Assembly (NCBI GenBank): GCA_017545325.1
Contig: JAFWOX010000065.1
Coordinates: 1 to 64,000 of the forward strand
Source of the DNA: Oscillospiraceae bacterium
Lineage (GTDB): Bacteria; Bacillota_A; Clostridia; Oscillospirales; Oscillospiraceae
Length of the DNA stretch: 64,000 nt
Direction: 5' to 3'
The translations under genes were made by a program, and so were the position numbers. Shown one piece after another: positions 44,033 to 53,584 of the stretch. Within the stretch, counting starts at the first letter, position 1. Each line of letters begins with the position of its first letter. The notes under the pieces are model-generated. The model ran no database searches and was not told the DNA's origin. It saw only the letters and a program-made list of their open reading frames with translations.

Positions 44033-45376
44033 ATGGAATTCAAAGACTTCAAAACCTTCGTCGCCGACGCAGCAAAGCGGGCCGGGATCGAGGATTATGA
44101 GCTGTATTACGCCTCCAAGGAGGAGAGCGAGGTCTCCCTGTTCAATGGGGAGCCCACGGATTTCACCGCCTCCCTCACCGGCGGGGTGGCCTTCCGCTGC
44201 ATCGTCGGCGGGCATATGGGCTCCGCCGGCACCCAGGAGCTGTCCCCGGAACAGGCGGAGAGCCTGGTCCGGCGGGCCAGGGACAATGCCCTCACCCTGG
44301 AAAAGGAGGCGGAGGTCTTCTTCGCCGAGGGCGGTGCGGCTTACCCGGAGTGCAAGCCCATGGCGATGTCCGTCCTCACCCCGGATCAGCTGATGCAGGC
44401 GGCCCTGGCGGCAAACGAAGCCCTGAAGGTCTCCCATGAGAAGATCACGGACCGCTGCTCCACTCAGGCCGTCACCCTGCAGACCCAGACCAGCCTGATG
44501 AACTCCCGGGGGGTGGACCTCTCCTGGACGAACTCGGTGGACGCGGTCATCCTGGACGCCGTGGTGTCCGACGGGACAGAGGATAACGAGGACTTCGAAA
44601 TCAAGGCCGGAAATCCGGCCGACCTGGATCTGAAGGGGACCGCCGAGAAGATCGCCGCCCGGGCGGCGGCCAAGCTGGGAGCCGGAGTCGCCCCCACCGG
44701 CGCATACCCGGTGATCTTCGCCCCCAGCGCCATGTACAGCCTGCTGCTCACCTTTGCCTCCGCCTTCAGCGCGGAGAACGCCCGAAAGGGACTTTCCGCC
44801 CTCAAGGGGAAGGAGGGGGAAAGCATCGCCTCAGAGCTGGTGACCCTGACGGACGACCCCTTTTATCCGGAAAATGTCTATCCCCGTCCCTTCGACGGGG
44901 AGGGCAGCCCCACCGCCCGGAAGGATCTGATCGCTGGAGGCGTGCTGAAGACCCTGCTCTACGACCTGTCCACCGCCCACGCCGCCGGGAAGCAGACCAC
45001 CGGCAACGCCTCCCGCTCCGGCTACGACTCCCCCGTTTCCATCCAGCCCTATACCCTGGTCCTGGCTCCGGGCAAGCTGACGGAGGAGGCGCTGCTGGCC
45101 AAATGCGGCAATGGGGTATGGATCGACACCCTGGGGGGCACCCACGCCGGGGCCAACCCCATCAGCGGGGACTTCTCCCTCCAGAGCTCCGGCTTCATGG
45201 TGGAGGACGGGAAGAAGACCACGGCGGTCCGCTCCTTCACGGTATCCGGCAATTTCTTCGACCTGCTGAAAAACATCACCGCCCTGTCCGATAAGGCGGA
45301 GCTGCCCCGGATCGGCCTGCCCTCCGTCGCTGCGCCCGCCGTATTGGTGAAGGAGCTGACCATCTCCGGGAAATAA
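44033..45376 (+). CDS. pmbA: TldE/PmbA-family protease subunit
   Basis: The 447-residue protein is the non-catalytic partner of TldD: it shares the U62 fold but lacks the HExxxH motif. Family phrases include LFNGEPTDFTASLTGGVAFR, VIFAPSAMYSLL and the C-terminal NPISGDFSLQSSGFMVEDG. It sits ten bases after tldD with AGGAGG upstream, so the two are made together. Its stop is followed by element copy 5. Confidence 0.93.
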   Translation: MEFKDFKTFVADAAKRAGIEDYELYYASKEESEVSLFNGEPTDFTASLTGGVAFRCIVGGHMGSAGTQELSPEQAESLVRRARDNALTLEKEAEVFFAEGGAAYPECKPMAMSVLTPDQLMQAALAANEALKVSHEKITDRCSTQAVTLQTQTSLMNSRGVDLSWTNSVDAVILDAVVSDGTEDNEDFEIKAGNPADLDLKGTAEKIAARAAAKLGAGVAPTGAYPVIFAPSAMYSLLLTFASAFSAENARKGLSALKGKEGESIASELVTLTDDPFYPENVYPRPFDGEGSPTARKDLIAGGVLKTLLYDLSTAHAAGKQTTGNASRSGYDSPVSIQPYTLVLAPGKLTEEALLAKCGNGVWIDTLGGTHAGANPISGDFSLQSSGFMVEDGKKTTAVRSFTVSGNFFDLLKNITALSDKAELPRIGLPSVAAPAVLVKELTISGK

Positions 45377-45412
45377 CCCAACAGGCGCAGACTAAGCCAA
45401 ACAGGTTTACAG

Positions 45413-45650
45413 GACCCGCTCCGGAATACCGGGGCGGGTCAGACTGTAGACAAAGTACCAGACCAACGAAAATGGTCATTGCGAAACCGGTGACCGATGT
45501 CACCGGTTGTGGCAATCCGTAACTCCCGTCCTTATATTTTTAACATAACCAAGGGGACGAGAGAACGGATCGCCACGTCGCTTTGCTCCTCGCGATGACA
45601 AAACGGGGTTTGTCGACACGCTGACCCGCTCCGGAATACCGGGGCGGGTC
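45413..45650. mobile_element. Terminator-flanked non-coding element, copy 5 (short form)
   Basis: TGTAGACA (45445) to TGTCGACA (ends 45618). The flanking hairpins at 45413-45440 and 45623-45650 are identical over 28 bases and unlike those of other copies. This copy lacks a 43-base block that the other four have between two GGAG tetramers, so its body is about 174 bp. The right-hand hairpin has only a poor T-run (TCTTCG). It lies in the same sense relative to the upstream gene as copies 1-3. Confidence 0.8.
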
Positions 45651-45748
45651 TTCGCCTGTTCTTGCATCGGGTTCGTTTTTGTGGTACGCTCGAGGAAGAA
45701 AACACCCAACAGCGGGGACCCTCCCCGCTGGGAAACGGAGAGAGGCAT

Positions 45749-46726
45749 ATGCGGGAAATCCCCATTACGGAACTGGCGCCGGTGAAGATCGGCCAGGCGG
45801 AAGACCAGGCAGCCGGTACGGGCTGCACCGTTTTTCTCTGCGAGGAGGGCATGCGCGCCGGTCTGGATATCCGGGGCGGCGGTCCCGCCTCCCGTGAGGG
45901 CCAGCTGCTGGACCCCCTCATGGCTGCCCAGGGGATCCACGGGATCGTGCTGGCCGGAGGCAGCGCCTTCGGCCTGGACGCTGCGGGAGGCGTGATGAAA
46001 TGCCTGGAGGAACGGGGCGTGGGCTTCGACGTGGGGGTGACGAAGGTACCCCTGGTGGTCCAGTCGGACCTGTTCGACCTCACCGTGGGGGACCCCTTTG
46101 TTCGGCCGGACGGGGCCATGGGCTACGCCGCGGCAAAGCAGGCCCTGGAGGCGCCCAATTACCGGGATGGGAACTACGGCGCGGGCTGCGGCGCCACCGT
46201 GGGGAAGATCGGGGGCATGGCCACCTGCATGAAGACCGGCATCGGCAGCTATGCCGTACAGATCGAGGATCTGAAGCTGGGCGCGGTAGTGGCGCTGAAC
46301 GCCCTGGGGGACATTTTTGACTGGCGGACCGGGCGGCAGATCGCCGGTCTGCTCACGGCGGACCACGGGGATTTCCGCAGCTCCCCCAAAGAGATCGCCT
46401 CCAGCATCCGGGCGGTGAAGAACGCCTTTGCGGACAACACCACCCTGGCGGTCATTCTCACCAACGGGGACTTTGACAAGGCCGCCCTGTGCAAGATCGC
46501 CGGAATGGGACACGACGGCTACGCCCGGTCCATCCGCCCCGTCCACACCTCCTTCGACGGGGACAACATCTATGCCGTTTCCGCGGGCAGGGTGAAGGCG
46601 GACCAGGACGTGGTGGGCATGCTGGCGGCGGAGCTGATCAGCGAGGCCATCGTCCGGGCGGTGGAGAGCGCGGAGAGCGCCTACGGCTTCCCGGCGGCCC
46701 GGGATCTGCCCTGGACAAAGGGATGA
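45749..46726 (+). CDS. P1-family (S58) peptidase
   Basis: The 325-residue protein matches the DmpA/P1 peptidase family of self-cleaving N-terminal-nucleophile aminopeptidases. Typical phrases are GIVLAGGSAFGLDAAGGVMK near 73-92, YGAGCGATVGKIGG, which precedes the expected cleavage site, and NTTLAVILTNG in the second half. It may release D- or beta-amino acids from peptides. The ATG at 45749 follows GGAGAGAGG; the longer frame starts in the preceding repeat. A frameshifted esterase gene follows 50 bases later. Confidence 0.88.
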   Translation: MREIPITELAPVKIGQAEDQAAGTGCTVFLCEEGMRAGLDIRGGGPASREGQLLDPLMAAQGIHGIVLAGGSAFGLDAAGGVMKCLEERGVGFDVGVTKVPLVVQSDLFDLTVGDPFVRPDGAMGYAAAKQALEAPNYRDGNYGAGCGATVGKIGGMATCMKTGIGSYAVQIEDLKLGAVVALNALGDIFDWRTGRQIAGLLTADHGDFRSSPKEIASSIRAVKNAFADNTTLAVILTNGDFDKAALCKIAGMGHDGYARSIRPVHTSFDGDNIYAVSAGRVKADQDVVGMLAAELISEAIVRAVESAESAYGFPAARDLPWTKG

Positions 46727-46775
46727 ACGAAAGCAGGAAGCAGAAAAAATATACGGCAACGAAAGGGTGGCAGTT

Positions 46776-47751
46776 ATGAGCGAATACCGGAAAGTGATCA
46801 CGAAACCCGGCGAAGTCCTGGCCTATGAGACCGTGTTCGAGGAAAACCCCCTATCTGCGCACCGGCGTTCCCCAGCGAATGGGCACCGTGGAACGGATCG
46901 ACTACTCCACCGCCGTTTATGAAAACGGCAAGACCTACCGCAAGACCGCTTACGCCTACCTGCCCTACTGCTATGACAAGGAGGACAAAACCAGGAAATA
47001 CAACGTCCTGTATTTCCAGCACGGCAACACCTGCGAGCCCGCCATGTTCGCCATCGGCGGCAACAAGTACATGTTCGATATGCTCTTTGACTCCGGGGAG
47101 CTGGACCCCTGCATCATCGTATTCATCACCTACTACATGGACCCCATGCGGGACGCGGACGTGCGGATCCAGACCGGAGGCGCCGAGGCGGGGGACGGCT
47201 GGACCCCCGGCATCCCCGGCTATTTCTACAAGGAGATCGTGCAGGATATCATCCCCGCGGTGGAGATGCGGTTCAATACCTATCTGGAGGATCCCTCCGA
47301 CGCGGGCATCATCGCCGCACGGGACCACAGGGCCTTCGCCGGGTATTCCCGTGGCGCCGCCTGGACCTGGCGGATGTTCCACCACGCCTTTCCCTATTTC
47401 CGGTGGTACTGCCCCACCAGCGGCGGCATCTCCGGGGACAAGCCCCTGCCCATGCCTCCCGGAAGCGGCCCCTTCCCCACCTTCACGGATGAGGAGATCG
47501 TGGACTACATCACCGCCCCCATCAAGGCGAACCCCGGCCTCCCCTTCTTCATCTATGCTGCCAGCGGCGGCATGACGGACGGCCCCTGGATGCGGCAGCA
47601 GATAAAGCTCCTCACGGAGCAGGAGGGCTTCTCCTACGGTACGGATCCCAGGAAGAACAACATCCTCTATGCCCTGTCCGACTATTACCATACGGACTAC
47701 CTGGTGCCCTACTATTTCTGGAATTATCTGAAGATCCTGTTCAAGCTGTAA
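46776..47751 (+). pseudogene. Putative esterase (alpha/beta hydrolase) with N-terminal frameshift
   Basis: From the ATG at 46776 the frame reads MSEYRKVITKPGEVLAYE and leaves register at a run of five C at 46847-46851. The +1-shifted frame carries on from PYLRTGVPQRMGTV to the stop at 47751 and gives a full esterase domain of the esterase-D/feruloyl-esterase kind, with nucleophile Ser in AGYSRGAAW. Removing one C joins the two parts smoothly into about 325 residues. It may be a true pseudogene, a slippage-controlled gene or a sequencing error. A downstream start without a ribosome site (46825) is unlikely. Substrate unknown. Confidence 0.75.
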
Positions 47752-47765
47752 GATCCGGATATCCG

Positions 47766-47800
47766 CATGCCCCCCGGCGCTCGCCGGGGGGCATGTTTTG
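47766..47800. terminator. Bidirectional terminator
   Basis: A perfect 14-base stem CATGCCCCCCGGCG/CGCCGGGGGGCATG with a two-base loop is followed by TTTTG. It separates the esterase (plus) from the convergent ATPase gene (minus). Confidence 0.85.
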
Positions 47801-47804
47801 TACT

Positions 47805-48467
47805 TCACGCCGCCGTAAGTTCTCCGTCCTTCATCCGCAGGATCAGGTCGGCGGTATCCGCCACCTCGGGATCGTGGGTCACCACGACGACGCAGCGGCC
47901 TTCCTCATGGGCCAGGCGGCGGAGGATCTCCATGACGATCTTCGTATTCTCCCCGTCCAGGTTCCCCGTGGGTTCGTCCGCCAAAAGGACGGGAGCGCCG
48001 CTGCAGAGGCTCCGGGCAATGGCCACCCGCTGCTGCTCGCCCCCGGAGAGGGCGGAGGGGAAACGCTTGTGCTTGCTCTCCTCGATACCCACCTTCACCA
48101 GGGCTTCCGCTGCCCTGACCCGGGCTTGGTTCTCCGGAATGCCCTGCATCTCCATGGGGAGGCAGACGTTCTCCCGCACCGTGAGCAGGGGCAGGAGGCA
48201 GAAGGCCTGGAAGATGATGCTGACCCCTTCCCGGCGGTACTTGTCCAGATCCAGAGATTTCAGATTATCTTCCCCCAGGACTACGTCCCCCTCCCCGGGG
48301 ATATCTAACCCGGCCAGCATGCTCAGCAAAGTACTTTTTCCGCTCCCGCTGGGACCGACTACGGCATACAGCTTCCCGGCTTCAAAACCATAACTTGCGT
48401 TCTTCACCACCGGGGAAGTTCCTCCGGGGTAGGTGTAGCTGACGTTTTGTAAAGTGAGTGAATTCAT
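47805..48467 (-). CDS. ABC transporter ATPase (LolD/MacB class)
   Basis: The 220-residue ATPase has Walker A GPSGSGKST at 38-46, signature LSGGEQQRVAIARSL, Walker B VLLADEPTGNLD and the H-loop VVVTHDPEVAD. This class energises FtsX-type permeases, and it lies downstream of the two permeases at 48924-51995 in the same direction, separated by about 450 bases of repeats. It is therefore the likely energy unit of that exporter. Whether it also serves the paralogous permeases at 299-3384 cannot be told. Confidence 0.93.
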   Translation of the reverse strand: MNSLTLQNVSYTYPGGTSPVVKNASYGFEAGKLYAVVGPSGSGKSTLLSMLAGLDIPGEGDVVLGEDNLKSLDLDKYRREGVSIIFQAFCLLPLLTVRENVCLPMEMQGIPENQARVRAAEALVKVGIEESKHKRFPSALSGGEQQRVAIARSLCSGAPVLLADEPTGNLDGENTKIVMEILRRLAHEEGRCVVVVTHDPEVADTADLILRMKDGELTAA

Positions 48468-48556
48468 GGCAAAACCTCCCTATTTCTATCCTTACCTTCG
48501 GCGGCCGGCGCAGCGTTTCCTGAAGCAGGCAGTTCCATGCTGCGGCAGGGTTTGCC

Positions 48557-48750
48557 TCCGGCAGGGTCCCCACCGCATAGGCATCCCTCATCAGGCGCTC
48601 CGCGCCAGCTTCCCCCAGGGGAAGCCAGGGTACTACCACCCTTGCGTCCGGTTGTTCGTAACGTGGTCTCTCGTCCCTCGTCCCCGCCGTGCGGTCTGCC
48701 TTCCCCTGGGGGAAGGTGGCTCCGGCGTCTCACGGAAGCCGGAGTCGGAT
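48557..48750. repeat. GC-rich fold-back repeat, family B copy 2
   Basis: Near-identical to 80-289, with the same inverted ends CCCTCATC and GATGAGGG. It differs by a shorter C/G palindrome near 48705. It lies between the ATPase gene and the small permease, where an uninterrupted operon would be expected. Confidence 0.75.
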
Positions 48751-48776
48751 GAGGGGACTCCCGTCCTTTGTTTCAG

Positions 48777-48916
48777 GCTCCCTCTCCGAGGGAGCTGTCA
48801 GCCCGTGAAGCGGGATGACTGAGGGAGCGTTTCGACAAGCTGCTCTATCGAAAGAGCTTCAATGAACAGCGCTCCCTCAGGCGCTCCGCGCCAGCTCCCT
48901 CGAAGAGGGAGCCTGA
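48777..48916. repeat. Fold-back repeat, family C
   Basis: Both ends read as inverted GGCTCCCTC/GAGGGAGCC, and the middle contains a further inverted pair CTGAGGGAGCG/CGCTCCCTCAG, so the whole 140 bases can form one long branched hairpin. It ends eight bases before the permease stop. No coding frame is convincing. Confidence 0.7.
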
Positions 48917-48923
48917 GCGTCTT

Positions 48924-50066
48924 CTATTCCTTCGCCTGCAGCTGCTCCAGCACATGCTTCCTGGCGCACAGCCAGGCAAATAACCCGCTGCCCATGGCAC
49001 AGACCGCCAGATGGGCGGCAAAGTATATCCCGAAGGGTCTCCATACCGCCCCCAGCTCCGGATGCTGGGTCAGGATCACGACAAGGAACCCCAGGACCAG
49101 ACCGAATAAGGCGCAGAGGAATTGAGTTAAGGTATAGATTCCCACGCATCTCCCCATCTTGGCCCCCAGGGCCCGGAGGACGCTGATCTGCCGAGAAGCA
49201 TGGAGCACCGTGAGCCCCGGCAGCACTCCGCCCAAAAGCAGAGCGGCGGCAATGGTGAGGGGGTATAAGGTTTCGATGAGCTGATGGATCTTGTAGATCC
49301 GGTCGGCATAGGAGGTATCCAAATCCAGCTTCACGATATGGTCGATCCGGGAAAGGACGTCCTTGGCATAGGTTCGGAATTCCTCCGCCCGGTGGTAGTC
49401 CCTCAGGGTGTATTCCGCCAGATCCAGAATGAGCTGGTTGGAGATCCAGGAGAAATGCCGCCAGGCGGCGACGGGGATATACAGGGTATCGTCGCAGCTC
49501 TCCGAGCGGATCAGCCCCACGATCTGCAGCTGGGGCCGCCGCCGATCCCGGACCGTCAGGGCTTCTTCGTAATCGGTGAGCTTCAGATCCCGCATGAGCG
49601 CGCTGAGATAGTCCTTCTCCTCCACCCGTACCGGGTCCCCCAATCGGAATCCCTGCCGCCGGGCCGTCCCGGCAGACATGACGCAAACCTTCCCATCGGA
49701 AGAATCAAAGGACGCCTCGTCCCAGCCCTCCAGCCAATCCGTCCCCGCTTTGGCGTATCGGCCTGCTCTGCTCAGGAAAACCAGTGTTCCGGATTTGAAC
49801 TCGATCTCGCAATCCCGATGAACATACTCATAGCAGGGATCCCGTACCATGCCGCTCTTCTCCAGCTTTTGCGCCGATGCGTAGGGCAGACCGCCGGAAA
49901 ACACTGCCCGCACATCCGCATTCTGATAGGCCTCCCGATATACGCTCCGAAGCACCGTGAGCAGGCCGAAGGCGAAGGCCAGCAGGGCCGCAAGCAGAAG
50001 GCTCATCAGGCTCCGTCCCGGGCTCCTCCCCAGTAAACGCCTCAAGTATTTGCCGCCCCAATTCAT
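48924..50066 (-). CDS. FtsX-like ABC transporter permease, small subunit (second locus)
   Basis: The 380-residue protein has one N-terminal membrane segment, an external domain and three C-terminal membrane segments, and is the paralogue of the protein at 299-1444. The ATG at 50066 follows GGAGGAGG and gives a start matching that paralogue (MNWGGKYLRRLLGR); a longer frame adds 20 cysteine-rich residues without similarity. It follows the large permease by about 70 bases and shares its operon with a sigma factor, a DUF4367 protein and the ATPase downstream. Confidence 0.88.
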   Translation of the reverse strand: MNWGGKYLRRLLGRSPGRSLMSLLLAALLAFAFGLLTVLRSVYREAYQNADVRAVFSGGLPYASAQKLEKSGMVRDPCYEYVHRDCEIEFKSGTLVFLSRAGRYAKAGTDWLEGWDEASFDSSDGKVCVMSAGTARRQGFRLGDPVRVEEKDYLSALMRDLKLTDYEEALTVRDRRRPQLQIVGLIRSESCDDTLYIPVAAWRHFSWISNQLILDLAEYTLRDYHRAEEFRTYAKDVLSRIDHIVKLDLDTSYADRIYKIHQLIETLYPLTIAAALLLGGVLPGLTVLHASRQISVLRALGAKMGRCVGIYTLTQFLCALFGLVLGFLVVILTQHPELGAVWRPFGIYFAAHLAVCAMGSGLFAWLCARKHVLEQLQAKE

Positions 50067-50135
50067 ACGCGAGCCTCCTCCAATGCCTCCGGGCAGTTCA
50101 TGTGCGCAGCACAATTCATGCTGCAAAGGCGCAAT

Positions 50136-51995
50136 TCATTTATCCCCCTGCACCAGCTCCAGTATGCTCCTTCTCCGCACCAGGAGCAGTCCGACGAAGG
50201 ACAGGAGGACCAGCAGGACCAGGAAGCCCAGAGCCCCCAGGAGGAAGAGGCCGGGACCCGCGGGGACATGGCCCGTCCCCAGCTGCCGCGCCGTGACGAT
50301 CCGGGCCGTCAGCAAGCCGAGGACCGCGGAAACCAGCCCCAGAATGAGAAAGGGGATCAGCAGGCTTCTTCCCGCCTCCCCCCTGGGCATGCCCAGGGCC
50401 CGGAGGATCCCATATTCTCGCTTCTTTCGTCCGATGAAGAGCCAAACCGTGAGGATCAGGGCGAAAAGGGCGGCGGCGGAGAAGATGAGCAGCTTCACCA
50501 GAGACAGAGACCTGGCCCGGAGCAGGTCCTCCCCCACCTGGAGCCAGCCCCCGTCGCTGAAGGTATAGGCCAGGCCCATGGCCTCCACCTGGGGCAGGCA
50601 TTCCTCCATAAAGGGAAGAATATCCTCCGCGTTTCCCACCACGAAGCTCACTTCCGCGGGCTTGGGAGAATAGGAGTCGGCGTTGACGCACTCCGGCAGG
50701 AAGGCGGAGGGGATGAAGATCGCGTTATTGCTCCAGCACCAGTACAGGTCCCGGTTCACATGCTTCCCCTCGTTCAGATCCAAGTAAGCCCCGATGATGG
50801 TGAATTCCCGGGTCTCGAACCGGGTGGAATACCGTCCCCGGGTGGAGGCCACCGCCCCCAGGGGGGCGTACTGTTCGCAGAGGTAGTTGCCCAGATCCAG
50901 AGCGAGGGCGTCCCCCACCGCGAGGCCATAGGTCTCCAGGAAATCCGTACTCACCACGCAATAGGGCTGCCCCGCGTCGGCGGGGGTAAGGAAACGGCCC
51001 TCCATGCAGAGGATCCGCCCCTCCGCCGCCCGGGGGATGGCGGCCATATCGTCCCCGTATACCACGTCGAAGGTATGCAGGTCGTCCTCCGTCACCCGGA
51101 TGAGCTCCCGCAGGGGGGCGAAGTCCTCGGTCTCCAAATAGGTTTCCGGCAGGTCGGTCACGTCGGTGATGTAGGGCCACCAGCCGATGCGGGTATCGTC
51201 CTCCATGGGAAAAGGCTCATCCGACCAGGAATTCATCCCTCGGAGGACCAATACATAACGGCGGCCAACCTCCAGGCCCTCCAGGGCCTCCCGGAACAGG
51301 CCCAGGTCCAGGGCCTGCGCAGCCCAACGCTGCGAATACCCGCCGTCTTCGGCACAGTATGCATATGCATCCCGCCGTTCTTCCCGCAGGGTCCGCATGC
51401 CGACCTGTACTTCTTTTTTTCTGACCAACTGCTCCGGGTCCCCTGCAAGGAGCTTCACGTCCTTCAGAATCAGTACTTTTGAATTGGCGGCATCATAATT
51501 GCCCAGAGTATTTGAGAAGTAATCAAAGGCTTTGATCCGTTCCAGGGTCCCCTCCAGAACAAGGCGGGAGTTGTAGGCGAAAAAGCTCTGATCCGTATCC
51601 AGACGGAGGTAGTCTGGGGAGACTCCCGCGGTCATGTACCGCCGCTCCACCCGGGATACATAGGGCAGGGCAGAGAGAGCTTCCACCGTCTCTACCCCCA
51701 GACTTTGGTGATGGTATTCTTCATAGGAGAACCGGTCCCAGGTGCGGCCAGGATTCATCTCATCCGTCAGGAGGAAGAAGCTGTATCGGGGATCCACCAG
51801 CTCGACGACCTCCGATTCCTCCACGGTGAGGACCCCCTCGTACCGGTCCCGGGCCTCCCGGTATTCCCGGTCAGAAACGCTGTATTCCGAGAGGTTGTAC
51901 AGGAAGAGGAAGGCCGCCGCCCCCAGCAGCAGCAGGGTCAGCCCGGCTTTCAGAGGACTCCGGTACAGGGACTGGAGATGGGTGCGCAGCTTCAT
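50136..51995 (-). CDS. FtsX-like ABC transporter permease, large subunit (second locus)
   Basis: The 619-residue protein is the paralogue of the one at 1441-3384, with the same first 45 residues almost unchanged and the same core phrase REYGILRALGMPRGEAG. One membrane segment lies at the N-terminus and three at the C-terminus, with a long external region between. The external halves differ more, so the two exporters may see different molecules. The ATG overlaps the DUF4367 stop by four bases, which places it firmly in the sigma-factor operon. Confidence 0.88.
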   Translation of the reverse strand: MKLRTHLQSLYRSPLKAGLTLLLLGAAAFLFLYNLSEYSVSDREYREARDRYEGVLTVEESEVVELVDPRYSFFLLTDEMNPGRTWDRFSYEEYHHQSLGVETVEALSALPYVSRVERRYMTAGVSPDYLRLDTDQSFFAYNSRLVLEGTLERIKAFDYFSNTLGNYDAANSKVLILKDVKLLAGDPEQLVRKKEVQVGMRTLREERRDAYAYCAEDGGYSQRWAAQALDLGLFREALEGLEVGRRYVLVLRGMNSWSDEPFPMEDDTRIGWWPYITDVTDLPETYLETEDFAPLRELIRVTEDDLHTFDVVYGDDMAAIPRAAEGRILCMEGRFLTPADAGQPYCVVSTDFLETYGLAVGDALALDLGNYLCEQYAPLGAVASTRGRYSTRFETREFTIIGAYLDLNEGKHVNRDLYWCWSNNAIFIPSAFLPECVNADSYSPKPAEVSFVVGNAEDILPFMEECLPQVEAMGLAYTFSDGGWLQVGEDLLRARSLSLVKLLIFSAAALFALILTVWLFIGRKKREYGILRALGMPRGEAGRSLLIPFLILGLVSAVLGLLTARIVTARQLGTGHVPAGPGLFLLGALGFLVLLVLLSFVGLLLVRRRSILELVQGDK

Positions 51996-52840
51996 GACGT
52001 TTGACCTCCTTCCGGCAAGACATAGACGGAATCAATGATGCTTTTGAGCTCGTTCAGGGTGAGGTTTCCGCTGACAGAGGCGGCATAGTGCTCCGTGCAC
52101 CAGATCGCGGTGATGGTCCCCTCGCTCCGGAACATGTAGTGCGCGGTCCTGCCCGTACGGTATTCCCGGGCAGTCTCTCCGCCCTGCTGGTACAGGCTGG
52201 TCTCAAAGCCCTTGACCGGGGTAATGGTAATGCTGAGTCTTTTGTCCCCCCGGGCATAGTGCTCCACCAGCACCAGTGGATCCTCGCTGACATGGGATTC
52301 CGTGATGACGAAGCCCTCCGGCAGGCGGGTGGGATACACCGGCTCGGTGATCCCCAGCTCCGTGAGCGCCGCCAGGACGGTCCCCTCGGCCGCCGCCTCC
52401 CGGACTACGGGCTCATACCGCCCCGCCGCCGCATTCCATTGGGGCACCCAGGCCGCCAGCCCCAGGGAGTCCGCCGCCAGGGCCGCCCCGGCCAGGAGGA
52501 CCACGATCACCGCAGCGATGAGGCCTCGGCGCAGCAGGGCCGGGATGGGCCGGCGCTTAACCGACCTTCTCTTCTCTGTTCCGGCCTTCTCCGGTGAAGG
52601 CAGAAGGCGTTTCAGCTCTTCCCCATGCTCCGCCAGGAACTGCGCCCAGGATTCCTCGGGGGTATACAGGTATTCCACCGGACGCTTCCGGTCCAGAGCT
52701 TCCCGGATCCTCTCCAGCTCTCCGGACAGGGGGCCGTCGATCCGATCCGCGCAGAAGAAGGCCTCCCGAAGCTCCCGCTCCAGCTCCTCCGCCGTCATCT
52801 CCTCATATTCTCTCCGCGTCTCTTGGCTTTTCCGGCTCAT
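51992..52840 (-). CDS. DUF4367 membrane protein, likely anti-sigma factor
   Basis: The 282-residue protein has a cytoplasmic N-terminal half, a single membrane segment (about 108-126) and an external DUF4367 domain with ITITPVKGFETSLYQ and RTAHYMF. Proteins of this plan encoded just after an ECF-type sigma factor usually hold it at the membrane and release it on a signal. The start overlaps the sigma-factor stop (ATGA) and the stop overlaps the permease start. No zinc-binding anti-sigma motif is seen, so the anti-sigma role rests on position and topology. Confidence 0.8.
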   Translation of the reverse strand: MSRKSQETRREYEEMTAEELERELREAFFCADRIDGPLSGELERIREALDRKRPVEYLYTPEESWAQFLAEHGEELKRLLPSPEKAGTEKRRSVKRRPIPALLRRGLIAAVIVVLLAGAALAADSLGLAAWVPQWNAAAGRYEPVVREAAAEGTVLAALTELGITEPVYPTRLPEGFVITESHVSEDPLVLVEHYARGDKRLSITITPVKGFETSLYQQGGETAREYRTGRTAHYMFRSEGTITAIWCTEHYAASVSGNLTLNELKSIIDSVYVLPEGGQTS

Positions 52841-53391
52841 TTCGGTTCCCTCCCTTCTGTCGATCCGCCCACCGGACCTTCGGCGTCCTCCAGCGCGCTG
52901 CGCAGCCGCTCCTTTGCCCGCTGGATCCGCTTCTTGCAGGCGCTGAGGCTGATCCCCAGCTCCTCTGCCAGCTCCTTCTGGGACCAGCCCTCCAGATAAA
53001 ACCGGATGAGGAGCCTCAGTTCTTCATCGCTGACCGCGCCCCGGTACAGCGTCTCCGGCCGCAAGCCGCCCGAACCGGATTCGCCCTCCTCCGGGATCCG
53101 CTCCCGCAGCTTCCGCTGCAGCTCGGCGGCATACCGCATACAGCGGAGCTGATACCCGATCACGTTTCTCAGGACCTGCTGGAGATAGCCCCTTGGGTTC
53201 GGGGAGTTCTTCACGGCCTCCGCCTGCCGCAGCGCCGTCAGGAAGGCTTCCTGCACATAGTCCTCCGCCGCCTCACGCCCGACGCCCAGGTGATAGGCAT
53301 AACTGAACAGCGCCCGGTAATGATCCTGATACAGCCCTTGGAAAAAGGTCTGCTCCCCTGTCTCCAAGGGGCGCTCGCCGTCTTTCAGCAT
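52837..53391 (-). CDS. ECF-type RNA polymerase sigma factor
   Basis: The 184-residue protein has sigma region 2 (about 25-90, with ALFSYAYHLGVGREAAEDYVQEAF) and region 4 with a helix-turn-helix (WSQKELAEELGISLSACKKR near 136-155), without region 3, as in extracytoplasmic-function sigma factors. It leads an operon of a DUF4367 protein, two permeases and an ATPase. It probably switches on the exporter in answer to an envelope or antimicrobial-peptide signal. The ATG follows GAGGAGAGG. A possible promoter with TAATAT lies near 53465, but its class is unclear. Confidence 0.92.
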   Translation of the reverse strand: MLKDGERPLETGEQTFFQGLYQDHYRALFSYAYHLGVGREAAEDYVQEAFLTALRQAEAVKNSPNPRGYLQQVLRNVIGYQLRCMRYAAELQRKLRERIPEEGESGSGGLRPETLYRGAVSDEELRLLIRFYLEGWSQKELAEELGISLSACKKRIQRAKERLRSALEDAEGPVGGSTEGREPK

Positions 53392-53584
53392 AACTGCCTC
53401 TCCTCGACCTTTCTGTCCCTCAGCCGGCGGGGTATCCCGCCCGATCCGTTTCTCTATCAGTTTATATTACACGAGCCGGGGGAAAAGTGACACCCTTCCC
53501 CCGGTTCGGACGGTATTTCCCTGTATTTCTCCCCATCCGGTATTCCCGCGCCTCCTCTTTCCGCCCTGTCCGGCCGAAACGCTC

